In this document: piece after piece, positions 17,715-27,493 of the stretch
How positions within the stretch are numbered: the stretch's first letter is position 1
Layout: every line of letters starts with the position of its first letter
Source: Leadbetterella sp035299025
GTDB taxonomy: Bacteria > Bacteroidota > Bacteroidia > Cytophagales > Spirosomataceae
Reading direction: 5' to 3'
Assembly (NCBI GenBank): GCA_035299025.1
Contig: DATGXK010000007.1
Span: 868,001-932,000 of the forward strand
DNA length: 64,000 nucleotides
Translations under genes and position numbers: made by a program
The notes under the pieces: generated by a model
The model's database searches: none
Seen by the model: the letters and a program-made list of their open reading frames with translations, nothing else
Told to the model about the DNA's origin: nothing

Positions 17715-18835
17715 GTAAAAAAATAAACATCGCCATCGTAGGCTTGGGATTTGGAGCGGAATTTATTCCTATTTATCAGCGTCATCCAAACGCAAACATG
17801 TATGCTATTTGTCAGCGAAATGTAGAAAGTCTCAACAAGATTGGAGACACTTTTGGAATCGAAAAGAGATATTCTGATTATGATGAATTACTACGCGACC
17901 CCGATATTAATGCTGTTCATATCAACTCGCCGATTCCGAACCACGCTGAGCAGTCGCTCAAGGCTCTTTATGCCGGCAAACATGTGGCTTGTACGGTTCC
18001 TATGGCCACCAGTGTAGAAGACTGTATGAAAATTGTAAAAGCAACCCAAGAAACAGGCAAAAAATACATGATGATGGAAACCGTAGTTTACGCTCGTGAG
18101 TTTTTGTTTGTGAAGGAATTGTACGAAAAAGGTGAGTTAGGCAAAGTTCAGTTTCTGAAAGCTTCGCACCAGCAAGACATGGAAGGCTGGCCGGATTATT
18201 GGCCAGGTTTGCCTCCAATGCACTATGCCACACACTGCGTAGGACCAGTAGCTGGGCTTTTAAAACTCGAGGCCGAATATGTTTCTTGTTTCGGTTCGGG
18301 TACTATTTCTGAGGATTTAGTAAAAATTCACAACTCGCCTTTTGCGGTAGAATCTGCCCATATTAAGTTTAAAGACAGCGATTTGAGTGCTTACGTTTAT
18401 CGTTCACTGTTCGATGTTGCTCGTCAATATCGTGAAAGTTTTGAAGTGTATGGTTCTAAAAAATCGTTTGAATGGGCTTTGATAGAAGGAGAACCAAACG
18501 TAATTCATACCGCAAAAAAACCTGAGCCCGAAATTCCAGAAAAGGTTGAGACGCCGGATTACGCACATTTATTACCAAAAGAGATACAATCATTTACAGG
18601 TAAAGGTGTGTACGATCATGACGAAAATACACATTTGAGCTTTGCTCAAGGGGGCGGCCATGGTGGCTCACACCCACATTTGGCACATGAGTTTTTAACT
18701 GCTTTAGTTGAGGATCGTGATCCATTTCCGAATGCTGCTCAATCTGCAAACTGGACTTCCGTAGGAATTTTGGCACACGAGTCGGCCATGCAGGGCGGAG
18801 AAATTATAAGAGTACCCGATTTTTTTAACATTTAA
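17711..18835 (+). CDS. Gfo/Idh/MocA-family oxidoreductase with atypical active-site motif
   Basis: The 374-aa protein has an N-terminal Rossmann domain (NIAIVGLGFGAEF) and the usual alpha/beta C-terminal domain, with candidate catalytic histidine in MHYATHCVGP. Where the family normally has EKP in the strand after the second crossover (as the 23025-24317 relative here does), this one reads HVACTVPMATS, so the conserved lysine is Val. It is neither truncated nor frameshifted, so it represents a subfamily with altered chemistry. It is translationally coupled to the epimerase-like gene and followed by the ThuA-fusion gene after 11 bases. Confidence 0.88.
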   Translation: MSKKINIAIVGLGFGAEFIPIYQRHPNANMYAICQRNVESLNKIGDTFGIEKRYSDYDELLRDPDINAVHINSPIPNHAEQSLKALYAGKHVACTVPMATSVEDCMKIVKATQETGKKYMMMETVVYAREFLFVKELYEKGELGKVQFLKASHQQDMEGWPDYWPGLPPMHYATHCVGPVAGLLKLEAEYVSCFGSGTISEDLVKIHNSPFAVESAHIKFKDSDLSAYVYRSLFDVARQYRESFEVYGSKKSFEWALIEGEPNVIHTAKKPEPEIPEKVETPDYAHLLPKEIQSFTGKGVYDHDENTHLSFAQGGGHGGSHPHLAHEFLTALVEDRDPFPNAAQSANWTSVGILAHESAMQGGEIIRVPDFFNI

Positions 18836-18846
18836 ATAAAAAACTA

Positions 18847-21800
18847 ATGAGAAAAATACTCATTTTTATACTTAGCATTTCTTTTGTTTCCAGCTTTGCT
18901 CAAAAAGCTCGGAGGCTAGAAGTTCTTTTCCTTGGAGATAATGGGCATCACAAACCTATAGAGCGAGTGCCTTCACTGATGGCCGCATTGGGACCAAAGG
19001 GTATCAACGTAACCTACACAGACGATTTGGCGGACCTTAATACCAAAATACTGAACCAGTATGATGCCGTGATGCTTTTTGCCAATTGGGACGAAATTAG
19101 CCCTTCACAAGAAAAGGCCCTGTTAGATTTTGTGGCTTCAGGAAAGGGTTTTTTACCTATACACTGTGCATCTTATTGTTTCAGAAACTCACCAGAGTTT
19201 ATTAAATTGGTGGGTGGGCAATTTTGGAGACATACCATGGACTCAATTACCACGCAGGCCGTTCAGCCCAACCACCCAATCATGCAAGGTTTGAAACCTT
19301 TTACGGTTTTCGATGAAACTTATTTGCATACCAAATTAGAAGCTGACAATAACATATTGGCCACAAGAGAAATCAAAGCAGATCAATTCAAAGATAAGCC
19401 AGATACCAAAACCGAACCTTATACTTGGACGAGAACTCACGGAAAAGGAAAGGTATTTTACACCGCCTATGGCCACGACGAACGCACATGGCTGAACGAG
19501 GGTTTCCAAGAAATGTTATACAAGGCCATACTTTGGGCTGTAAACGACGAAGCTCTGGCAGCTTTTAATGCACGTAACCCCGAGCCTTTTAAATATCGCG
19601 AAGCTAAACTGCCAAATTATGAGCAACGTCCTGGACCTCAGCTACAGCAGCTTCCGCTTAGTCCAGAGGAATCCATGAAGCATATTCAGATTCCGGTTGA
19701 TTTCAAACTAGAATTGTTTGCAGCAGAGCCGAACGTTATGCACCCTATTGCACTGACTTGGGACGAGAAAGGCAGACTCTTTGTATTAATAACCAAAGAT
19801 TATCCAAATGAACGCAAACCAGAGGGTGGATCTGATTACATCTTACTATGCGAAGACACAGACAAAGACGGCAAAGCAGATAAATTTACAAAATGGGCAG
19901 ACGGACTTAGTATTCCTACTGGAATGATTTTCGCAAATGGTGGTTTGATAGTTTCGCAAGCTCCTGACATGCTGTTTTTGCAAGACACCAATGGAGATGA
20001 TAAGGCCGATGTGAAAAAAGTATTGTTTACTGGTTTTGGTACATTTGATACCCATGCGGGTCCTTCAAACCTACATTATGGTTTTGATAACTGGATTTGG
20101 GGCTGCGTTGGGTATTCGGGATTCAATGGTAAATTACCTCAATCCGACTCCTTAAAATTCGGTCAGGCATTCTTTAGGTTTTTACCAGACGGAAGCAAGA
20201 TGGAATGGATGACAACCACCTCAAACAATACTTGGGGTATGGGTTTTAACGAGACCAATGATGTTTTTGGATCTACAGCCAACAATTCTCATGGTTGGTA
20301 TATGGCCATTCCTCATAGCTATTTTAATTCCAAAAATATAGTTGATAATGGCAGTAGAAGTACTGACACTCACCGAGACATGAAACCAATCACACCAAAA
20401 GTAAGGCAAGTGGATGCTTTTGGTGGCTTTACGGCGGCAGCTGGCCATAATTTCTATACAGCGAGGTCTTTTCCTAAAAAATATTGGAATAAAATAGCTT
20501 TTGTAGCCGAACCTACTGGCCATGTTCTTCACCAGAATAACTTGATCAAAAAAGGAACAGATTATTTCGACAAGGAAAGTTTCAACCTCATCGCTGGGGC
20601 AGATGAGTGGTTTTCGCCAGTATTTGCCGAAACAGGCCCAGATGGTGCCGTTTGGGTGGCCGACTGGTACAGCTTTATTATTCAGCACAATCCGGTTCCG
20701 AAAGATTTTAAAAATGGTGCTGGAAATGCCTACGACACAGATTTAAGAGATTTTACACATGGTAGAATATATAGAGTTTCGGCTAAGGAATCTGCGGCAT
20801 ATTCGCCTATTTCACTTTCGAAGAATAACAGTGCATCATTGCTTGCAGCTCTTAAAAACGACAATATGTTTTGGAGAATGCAGGCACAAAGACTTCTCGT
20901 AGAAAGGGGTCAGAAAGATGTTGTTCCGGCCTTGTTAGATATTTTGAAAGATCAATCGGTAGACGAAATCGGCCTCAATGCTCCAGCAATACACGCTCTT
21001 TGGACCTTGAGAGGTTTAAATGCCATTGACCAAAACGTTATTGACATAGCTTTGAAACATACGAATGCCGATGTTCGAAAAAATGGTTTGAAGGTGATGG
21101 ATTTTTCAGCTAAATCTGTCGAAAATGTACTAAAATACAACCTATTGAACGACAAGGAACCTTTGGTAGTTTTGAATACATTGTTGTTGCTTTCGAAATC
21201 TCCAATAAATGCTGCGGCAGAAAAAGCTTTTTTTGATAGAATGGCGAAGTCGACTGAAGTTGAAGATCGTTGGTTGCCCGACGCTTTTGCAACTGTTTTG
21301 TCAGCAAATGGTGGCAAATTGATGAAAAAGCATTTGAATAATCAACTGAAAGCAGCCAAAGCCGCTCAAAAAAACACCGCATCGGCTACAATTAGTCATG
21401 ATCACAGTAAAATGATGCACGAAACCAAAGCAGAAACTAAGGTTGATGGAGTGGATTTGGTAATTTCTGAGATAAAAATTGACCCTGCAAATCCTTCAGC
21501 AAGAGAAAGAATATCGGTGGTGGTAGATGTAAAGAATCAAGGGACACAAGATTTGCCTGCAGACAAATTTGTGCAGTTAGATCTAACTTTTGAGGGAATG
21601 GGAATAAAAGTAGACCAACTGAGCAGAAATTATAAAGATGGCATAAAGGCTGGTGAAACGGTTTCTATTTCAAAAAATATAAATGGTCCATGGGTAGGAA
21701 ATATTTCTTTCTCAACTGATATCATAGGAGAATATAACCTCAGGGTGGCCATGGATAAAAACAACGAAATAACGGAGGGTAATGAAAAGAATAACAATTC

Positions 21801-22494
21801 AACCAAGAAAATTAGCTTTTCGGCTCCTGCAAATATGAACTCATTTGCTTTGGAGAGGTCCATAAGGTCTTATGCCTCTGTGGCCTCGGTAGACTCTTTG
21901 GTGGCATTAATAAAACGTTCTCAGGCACTAGATATACAAGGTAAAAACTCGGTAATCAAGGCAATATCTGAAGGATGGAATTATAGACTAAAAGACATTA
22001 AAGTTAAACCTGCTGACAAAGTTTTCTTGACAAACCTAAGCAAAACACCTGACACTAGGCTTACGCGACTTTTGTCTGCTTGGAAAGTATTGGAAGAAAC
22101 AAAACCGAATGGTGAAGTGAAGGTTGTAAAAATCAAGGCCATAAGAGAGGCCATGAAATATGACCTAACAGAATTTACTGTAAAACCGGGACAAACTGTA
22201 GAGTTGACCTTCGAAAACCCAGATGCCATGCAGCATAACTTGGTAATAGTAAAACCAAAAACTATGGAAAAAGTAGGAATAGCGGCCGATAAAATGATGA
22301 TGGACGAGAAAGGAGCAGAGAAAAACTATGTTCCTGCTCTATCTGAAGTGTTGTTTTCTACACCATTGATAACTCCTGATCAAAGTTTTAAGCTGACATT
22401 TAAAGCACCCGAAACAGTTGGAAACTATCCTTACGTATGCACGTTTCCGGGTCACTGGAGATTGATGAACGGAATGATGAAGGTGGTGAAGTAA
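18847..22494 (+). CDS. Secreted ThuA - PVC-type dehydrogenase - HEAT - CARDB - cupredoxin fusion protein
   Basis: A 1215-aa exported protein (signal peptide 1-18, SSFAQ). Residues about 20-240 are a ThuA glutamine-amidotransferase-like domain (VLFLGDNGHHKPIERVPSL). About 280-640 form the PVC-type putative membrane-bound dehydrogenase beta propeller (FKLELFAAEPNVMHPIALTW). About 650-840 are HEAT-like helices. About 870-980 are a CARDB/APHP beta domain, and 1090-1215 are a blue-copper domain with ligands His1130, Cys1198, His1203 and Met1207. No CxxCH heme motif is present, although many relatives carry cytochrome c; the copper domain may take over electron transfer (inference). It probably oxidises a sugar substrate in the periplasm together with the upstream enzymes. 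Confidence 0.88.
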   Translation: MRKILIFILSISFVSSFAQKARRLEVLFLGDNGHHKPIERVPSLMAALGPKGINVTYTDDLADLNTKILNQYDAVMLFANWDEISPSQEKALLDFVASGKGFLPIHCASYCFRNSPEFIKLVGGQFWRHTMDSITTQAVQPNHPIMQGLKPFTVFDETYLHTKLEADNNILATREIKADQFKDKPDTKTEPYTWTRTHGKGKVFYTAYGHDERTWLNEGFQEMLYKAILWAVNDEALAAFNARNPEPFKYREAKLPNYEQRPGPQLQQLPLSPEESMKHIQIPVDFKLELFAAEPNVMHPIALTWDEKGRLFVLITKDYPNERKPEGGSDYILLCEDTDKDGKADKFTKWADGLSIPTGMIFANGGLIVSQAPDMLFLQDTNGDDKADVKKVLFTGFGTFDTHAGPSNLHYGFDNWIWGCVGYSGFNGKLPQSDSLKFGQAFFRFLPDGSKMEWMTTTSNNTWGMGFNETNDVFGSTANNSHGWYMAIPHSYFNSKNIVDNGSRSTDTHRDMKPITPKVRQVDAFGGFTAAAGHNFYTARSFPKKYWNKIAFVAEPTGHVLHQNNLIKKGTDYFDKESFNLIAGADEWFSPVFAETGPDGAVWVADWYSFIIQHNPVPKDFKNGAGNAYDTDLRDFTHGRIYRVSAKESAAYSPISLSKNNSASLLAALKNDNMFWRMQAQRLLVERGQKDVVPALLDILKDQSVDEIGLNAPAIHALWTLRGLNAIDQNVIDIALKHTNADVRKNGLKVMDFSAKSVENVLKYNLLNDKEPLVVLNTLLLLSKSPINAAAEKAFFDRMAKSTEVEDRWLPDAFATVLSANGGKLMKKHLNNQLKAAKAAQKNTASATISHDHSKMMHETKAETKVDGVDLVISEIKIDPANPSARERISVVVDVKNQGTQDLPADKFVQLDLTFEGMGIKVDQLSRNYKDGIKAGETVSISKNINGPWVGNISFSTDIIGEYNLRVAMDKNNEITEGNEKNNNSTKKISFSAPANMNSFALERSIRSYASVASVDSLVALIKRSQALDIQGKNSVIKAISEGWNYRLKDIKVKPADKVFLTNLSKTPDTRLTRLLSAWKVLEETKPNGEVKVVKIKAIREAMKYDLTEFTVKPGQTVELTFENPDAMQHNLVIVKPKTMEKVGIAADKMMMDEKGAEKNYVPALSEVLFSTPLITPDQSFKLTFKAPETVGNYPYVCTFPGHWRLMNGMMKVVK

Positions 22495-22506
22495 ATAGAA
22501 AATTTG

Positions 22507-22583
22507 AAGTATTAGTAGTATTTTTTAGTTGAAAGGTCGTAAAACATCTTTAAATTTCTAAAAGTGCTACTAATACTTTTTTG
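22507..22583 (+). terminator. Long-loop hairpin terminator of the ThuA-fusion operon
   Basis: Arms AAGTATTAGTAG (22507-22518) and CTACTAATACTT (22567-22578) pair perfectly across a 48-nt loop and are followed by a T tract. The loop is long for an intrinsic terminator, so efficiency is uncertain. Confidence 0.55.
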
Positions 22584-22593
22584 TTTTTACAGA

Positions 22594-22932
22594 CTATTGT
22601 TCCTCGAAAAACAAATTCTCAGGTTTGGGGTATAGAATTAACTTTGAAAAATCTACTTTCCAAAAATCCAAATCTAGGAGTTGTCCATTTTGGTCCTTGG
22701 TTAAAGTAATAACTACCTCTTTTTCATCAGAGTCAATGTACTTTGCTTGTATCAAATCTCCATCATAGCCCGAAATCTCGGGATCGCCGAGACCAATACT
22801 GCCCATTACATAACCTTCGTATTCGTCCACCAATTCGGGTATGGCAAAGTTTGACAACTTAAGACCAGCTCTTTCCAAAAGAAACTCTATTAATGCAATT
22901 TCATCCTCCTTTATTCTTCGTCTTGGGTTCAT
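22594..22932 (-). CDS. Small protein, DUF6984-like
   Basis: The protein is about 112 aa, starting at the internal ATG (MNPRRRIKEDEIALIEFLLERAG) at 22932 rather than the longer frame from 22962, because the first ten residues look non-coding. The pattern of a KEDE..LIEFLL helix followed by a short beta region (ITLTKDQNGQLLDLDFWKVDF) resembles the DUF6984 family. No function is known. It is a single gene opposite in direction to the operon before it. Confidence 0.6.
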   Translation of the reverse strand: MNPRRRIKEDEIALIEFLLERAGLKLSNFAIPELVDEYEGYVMGSIGLGDPEISGYDGDLIQAKYIDSDEKEVVITLTKDQNGQLLDLDFWKVDFSKLILYPKPENLFFEEQ

Positions 22933-23024
22933 GTTTGTTTTTTGTTTACAAAATAATAACAATTAGAGACGATATCAAAAGATTAGCCGGATATGAACAG
23001 TCGCAATACCTTGATAATACTTCC

Positions 23025-24317
23025 TTAAAATTTAGGGTAATTGTACCCTTTTCTATAAGCTCTTTCCAAGAGTTTATTTGCTTCCGGACTATTGGTTATT
23101 TTCCCTGATTTTCCGTCCCAGTCTAAACTTTTACCAGCTTTCAAAGCGGCCATACCTAGCAAACTCATGTTTGTAGCCTGGTAGCCCTTTTCAATATCCG
23201 CAAAAGGCAGTTTTTTTGTTTTGATAGAATTTAGAAAGTCCGCCCAGACTAAATCAATATTTTGCTGATCTGGAAGATTTAATTTGGCATCTACATGAAT
23301 CATCTCTTGATTTTTATTTCTTGGATAAAAGGTCCAACCGCCAATCCAGCCCATGTGAAAAGTACCCTCTGTGCCATGAAAATATACACCAACATTTTCA
23401 CTTTTTGACGTTGGTCTACCATTGAGTTGGCTATGTTCCCAAGTGCAAGTGAAACCTTCAAAGTCATAGACAACAATTTGGCTTTCTGGCGTATTATTGT
23501 TATTGGTGTTTATTTTTTCAGAGGCCAATGAAAATATCTTCTTAGGTGCGGTTTCTTCAGACCACCAAAGGATTTGATCAAACCAATGCGGACCCCAATC
23601 ACCCAGTTGACCATTTGCAAATTCCGTCCTTTGTCGCCAATTTCTGGGGTGTATACTGGGATTATAACTAACCAGTGGGGCAGGGCCGCACCACATGTCC
23701 CAATCCAAGCCTTCCGGAATAGCCACATCGGGTTGTACCTTTCCCTGTCCAAAGTTATATGTCACAAAAGCTCGTACCTCTTTTATTTGACCCACTTTTC
23801 CAGATTTTAAAAACTCTTGACCGCTCACATTATGTGGCGAATATCTTCTGTGAAAACCCGTTATACATATCCTTTGTGTATCTCTGGCGGTTTTTAATAT
23901 CGCTTTTCCTTCATTTACAGTGTGACTTATCGGCTTTTCTAAATATACATGTGCCCCAGCTTTCATAGCCTCTATAGCTATTAGTGCGTGCCAATGGTCT
24001 GGAGTGGCATTAATGACTATTTCGGGCTGTTCTTTATGAAGTAGCTCTTGGTAATTTTTATAAATTTTAGGTTGGTCATTGGTCAGTTTATTGACCTCTT
24101 CCAAGCATTTTTTGACTTGCCTTTCGTCTACATCGCAAAGAGCCACCAACTGACACTCACCAGAGCGGAGAGCTTCCCTAAGTATATTTGTGCCCCACCA
24201 GCCCGACCCAATTAAAGCCAATTTGTATTTGGTTTGTGATCCAAAAGTAATTAATGGGCGAGATAAAACTGCACCGGCAGCCAAGGCAGTGGTTTTCAAA
24301 AAAGATTTTCGATTCAT
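23025..24317 (-). CDS. Exported Gfo/Idh/MocA-family oxidoreductase (Tat-type signal)
   Basis: I start at ATG 24317 (430 aa) because it begins MNRKSFLKTTALAAGAVLSRPL, a Bacteroidota Tat-type leader that the longer frame would bury. A Rossmann fold follows (KLALIGSGWWGTNIL), with the canonical EKP motif in HVYLEKPIS, and the C-terminal domain contains GFHRRYSPHN and GPHWFDQILWW. It would oxidise or deoxygenate a sugar derivative with a bound nucleotide cofactor in the periplasm. The gene stands alone between its neighbours but shares the region's carbohydrate theme. Confidence 0.9.
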   Translation of the reverse strand: MNRKSFLKTTALAAGAVLSRPLITFGSQTKYKLALIGSGWWGTNILREALRSGECQLVALCDVDERQVKKCLEEVNKLTNDQPKIYKNYQELLHKEQPEIVINATPDHWHALIAIEAMKAGAHVYLEKPISHTVNEGKAILKTARDTQRICITGFHRRYSPHNVSGQEFLKSGKVGQIKEVRAFVTYNFGQGKVQPDVAIPEGLDWDMWCGPAPLVSYNPSIHPRNWRQRTEFANGQLGDWGPHWFDQILWWSEETAPKKIFSLASEKINTNNNNTPESQIVVYDFEGFTCTWEHSQLNGRPTSKSENVGVYFHGTEGTFHMGWIGGWTFYPRNKNQEMIHVDAKLNLPDQQNIDLVWADFLNSIKTKKLPFADIEKGYQATNMSLLGMAALKAGKSLDWDGKSGKITNSPEANKLLERAYRKGYNYPKF

Positions 24318-24390
24318 ATAAGGTTTTGAATAAATGTTGTTGAAATTATTACTTTTGAAGCACTTTGACAACAAAACTGATTACAAAATA

Positions 24391-24424
24391 AAGGCCGTTT
24401 AGAATTTTGGTACTAAACGGCCTT
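24391..24424 (-). terminator. Intrinsic terminator
   Basis: A perfect 12-bp stem (AAGGCCGTTTAG at 24391-24402 with 24413-24424) has a 10-nt loop. On the minus strand it follows the stop of the GH99-like gene and is trailed by a T-rich stretch. Confidence 0.8.
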
Positions 24425-24454
24425 AAAGAAGTAGATGGGATTAGTGTATTTGTG

Positions 24455-26119
24455 TTATTCTAAATGTTTTTTAATGGTGTCCAACATACTTGTATCTATT
24501 GTGCCATCCTTACGTTTGGTAGGTACAATGGGATTACCACTTTCCAATATTTCATTGCCTGCATACCAAAGAACTGCCGGTACATTCTGAGGGTTTTTGT
24601 TAATAAAATCCTTAACTAATTCCAGTTTTTGTTCGATTTGTGCCAAAGAAGCCTTCTGTATAATGGGCACTTTCTCGTTATCTAAAGAACTTCTATGATG
24701 AAGGTTCTCAAAACCTGTAGTTAAAGTCGGAATCATTTGTATTCCGGATGCTTTAAATTGATTCATCCAATTTTCACGATGTTGAACTTCTACTTTTATA
24801 AATTCCTCGGCAGTAGTGCTCTCGTTGAAAATGGTATATGAACTTCCCGCCTTAGCTCCAAACTGAAGATATTGTGAGAAATCTGAGGGTACTCCGCCCA
24901 TGCTGTAGTAAACCACATATATTTCTGCCCCACCTTTCTTACTCATGGCACTTCTGTATCTTGCCAAGTCGAGCATGTCGCGGTTATTGAAGTATAAAAC
25001 TGGTTTTCCGTCGATTTTAAACCAAAAGTCTTTCATCATTAAATCCGTGATGTAATCTATTTCTGCGTCGCTTCGGTTAGAAGCCAACATAAAGGTCATT
25101 TTCATACCTCTTTTGTTTTCGGCATTTACAAACTGAAGTCTAGCTTCACTCAAAGGGCTATCCGAATTGTAATAATTGAAACAGAAAAAGTCAAATCCAG
25201 ATTCGGCGTAATACTGTATTTCGCGTTCAGTATCGGCTTGGGTCTTATCGTATCTCACCTTCACTGTCCTCTCCATCTCGTCGTAGGTATTTCTTCCCAA
25301 TTCTGGGCTCCACTTGACGTTGTACCTTATAATAATGTTTTCGGGTTCGTGGTATTGACCATAAAACGGAACCACATTAAACTGATCCATCCACTCTGTG
25401 GCTATTAACCTAGATTTGGATACATGATTTATCAAAAGATCATATTTCGGGTCTTCGTCATTCCAGTAATCTCTATACCATCCATCCCACATGATTGCAC
25501 CTACAGGAATCTTTATTTTCCCAGAATTGGGAACTATCGGAGGGGTTGTAGCAATTGGTTCTACTGGCGGTGTTACTACCACTGGTTCTGTTGGTGGGGT
25601 AACCACCGACGTGTCTGTAGGAGGAGTAACTACTGGTGGAATAGTCTCTGTAACGGGTGGCGTAATTGGATTCATACCTGAACCTTCTTTCACGAATTCT
25701 CCAATCGCATTTCTCGAATATCCGTGAGAAGCCCACCATGCCGAATCCCATTTGGCAGGCAATAATCCCGACTTGGCAGGATGTAGACCTCCTTCCGCAG
25801 TGACTTCGTTGGAGAGCTTACCTCGATTTACCGGCCTAGAAACCTGCACGTTGGAATCATAGAGGAAATTCATTCCTCTTACCACATAATAACTACGGGC
25901 TTTATCGGTTTGCATTAACCAATAGGTTTCGTTTGTTTTCTTAATTATCAGAATACTCCCAGGAAGGAGTGTCCATTTTCCCACTTCTATTTCGTCGGAG
26001 TTGTTGGTTTGAAACAACGCAGACGATGACCTAGCATAACATCCAGAGCTACCTGATATTACTATATAAGCCACTGTAAATGAAAGTGTTAGCGAGAAGA
26101 CCTTTTTAAATAAATTCAT
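24455..26119 (-). CDS. Secreted glycoside-hydrolase family 99-like protein with Pro/Thr linker
   Basis: The 554-aa protein has a signal peptide (residues 1-27) followed by a cysteine in GSSGCYA, so it may be a lipoprotein. An N-terminal domain of about 120 residues precedes a low-complexity Pro/Thr/Val linker at about 155-200. The C-terminal domain (about 205-540) has IPVGAIMWDGWYRDYWN, VVPFYGQYHEPENIIIRYNVKWSPE, YYAESGFDFFCFNYYNS and PAVLWYAGNEILESG, typical of GH99-like (glycosyltransferase WbsX-type) barrels. The probable catalytic acid is one of the Glu residues in the YAESG or NEILE segments (inference). The substrate, perhaps a mannan-type glycan, is not determinable. Confidence 0.75.
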   Translation of the reverse strand: MNLFKKVFSLTLSFTVAYIVISGSSGCYARSSSALFQTNNSDEIEVGKWTLLPGSILIIKKTNETYWLMQTDKARSYYVVRGMNFLYDSNVQVSRPVNRGKLSNEVTAEGGLHPAKSGLLPAKWDSAWWASHGYSRNAIGEFVKEGSGMNPITPPVTETIPPVVTPPTDTSVVTPPTEPVVVTPPVEPIATTPPIVPNSGKIKIPVGAIMWDGWYRDYWNDEDPKYDLLINHVSKSRLIATEWMDQFNVVPFYGQYHEPENIIIRYNVKWSPELGRNTYDEMERTVKVRYDKTQADTEREIQYYAESGFDFFCFNYYNSDSPLSEARLQFVNAENKRGMKMTFMLASNRSDAEIDYITDLMMKDFWFKIDGKPVLYFNNRDMLDLARYRSAMSKKGGAEIYVVYYSMGGVPSDFSQYLQFGAKAGSSYTIFNESTTAEEFIKVEVQHRENWMNQFKASGIQMIPTLTTGFENLHHRSSLDNEKVPIIQKASLAQIEQKLELVKDFINKNPQNVPAVLWYAGNEILESGNPIVPTKRKDGTIDTSMLDTIKKHLE

Positions 26120-26354
26120 TTTATTAGGAGTATTTCAACATCGTAGCCGCTTAATAAAGCGACAACCTATAGTTTTTACACATTAAACGTGCCAAATTCA
26201 TAAAATCAGACAAATTATCTAATTGAGCTACCTTAAGTACTGAATTTTGAAAAGACTTAGATAAACCAAATCGTACCCAAAAGTATTTAATGTTGGTTTA
26301 ATTGGGATATTGCATTAATTTTGATTTTTTTATTATTTGGTGAATGTTTTCTAA

Positions 26355-27437
26355 ATGACTTATTACAAAACTTTAGATTCGATTCGTGCTTTTGCTGTAT
26401 TTCTCGTGATTTTCTCACACTGGGTACATAATGATATTGTCTTGGCTTTACATTTTGGCGATGCTGGCGTTGATATTTTCTTTGTTTTGAGTGGTTTTCT
26501 AATCACTCACAACCTTTTGAAGGAAAAAAAAGATAGCTCAAATAACCTTGGGATTAAATTCAAGCATCTCAAGAACTTTATCATTCGGAGGTCATTGCGG
26601 ATTTTTCCGATTTATTATATACTGATTCTTGTTTTGGCCCTTGTAGGCACTAAAACTTATACAAGTATTGGCGAAAATTTGGCCTATTACCTGAGTTATA
26701 CTTCCAATATTTTATTCTTTAGAACTCAGCAATGGGACGGAATGCTATCTCACCTTTGGTCTTTGGCAGTAGAGGAGCAATTCTACCTTATTTGGCCTTG
26801 GCTTATTATTTTTGTTCCTGAAAAACACGTATTCAAGGTTATTATCGGCAGTTTTATCTTTGGAATTCTATCTACATTCGTTTTAAAAGCCATTTTTCCG
26901 GGTAAAGACATGTTGGATGTTTTAACACCCACTTGTTTCGATGCCTTCTCTTTAGGAGGAATTTGGGCATATTTGAAAGTTTATCAAATCGAGAAAATCG
27001 AGCATTACAAAAGAGCTTTCGTGAAAATTGGAATTCTATGCTTTGTTTTCTTTCTATTTCGAGAAATCTATCAGTTTGATCCTATAATTCCGAACCGAAC
27101 TTTCATTTCTATCATCGCTTTGGCATTGATAATATTTGCAATCGAATTCAACAATACCTGGGTACATGATTTTATCTTAGAAAACCGCTTTTTGATTTTT
27201 ATTGGCAAAATAAGCTATGGTGTGTACTTATTTCACCCTATTATTCCTTGGGCTTGGAACGAAGTCTATCTCCAAATGGCAGCGTCTTTTGATTTTATTC
27301 ATCAAATCCCTATAGAAAATATTGCTGTTAGAGCACTCTTTTTCACAAGTAGGTTTGCTCTATTGATTGTATTTTGTTGGTTTTCATTTACTTATTTCGA
27401 AAACCCCATCAACAAACTCAAGCATAGGTTCAAATAA
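26355..27437 (+). CDS. Acyltransferase family 3 (OafA/YrhL-like) membrane protein
   Basis: The 360-aa protein with about ten hydrophobic helices opens with LDSIRAFAVFLVIFSHWVHND, which carries the catalytic-type histidine of the family, and continues with FFVLSGFLITHNL, IIRRSLRIFPIYY and LWSLAVEEQFYLIWP. These are the AT3 hallmarks. It would O-acylate a surface polysaccharide or other envelope sugar at the inner membrane. It is convergent with the GH43 gene and separated from it by a hairpin. Confidence 0.92.
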   Translation: MTYYKTLDSIRAFAVFLVIFSHWVHNDIVLALHFGDAGVDIFFVLSGFLITHNLLKEKKDSSNNLGIKFKHLKNFIIRRSLRIFPIYYILILVLALVGTKTYTSIGENLAYYLSYTSNILFFRTQQWDGMLSHLWSLAVEEQFYLIWPWLIIFVPEKHVFKVIIGSFIFGILSTFVLKAIFPGKDMLDVLTPTCFDAFSLGGIWAYLKVYQIEKIEHYKRAFVKIGILCFVFFLFREIYQFDPIIPNRTFISIIALALIIFAIEFNNTWVHDFILENRFLIFIGKISYGVYLFHPIIPWAWNEVYLQMAASFDFIHQIPIENIAVRALFFTSRFALLIVFCWFSFTYFENPINKLKHRFK

Positions 27438-27468
27438 AAAACCTCTGATATAGAGAAAATCAGAGGTT
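27436..27468 (-). terminator. Intrinsic terminator of the GH43 gene
   Basis: The 10-bp stem AACCTCTGAT/ATCAGAGGTT (27440-27449 with 27459-27468) is followed on the minus strand by a T run opposite 27436-27440. On the plus strand the T tract is poor, so it mostly serves the minus gene. Confidence 0.7.
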
Positions 27469-27493
27469 CTGTACAGAAGTTTGATTTATGAAC

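Noticed and set aside
25491..25727. Gly/Val-rich ORF on the plus strand
   Set aside because: It is the antisense of the Pro/Thr linker of the GH99-like gene; low-complexity coding produces open frames on both strands.
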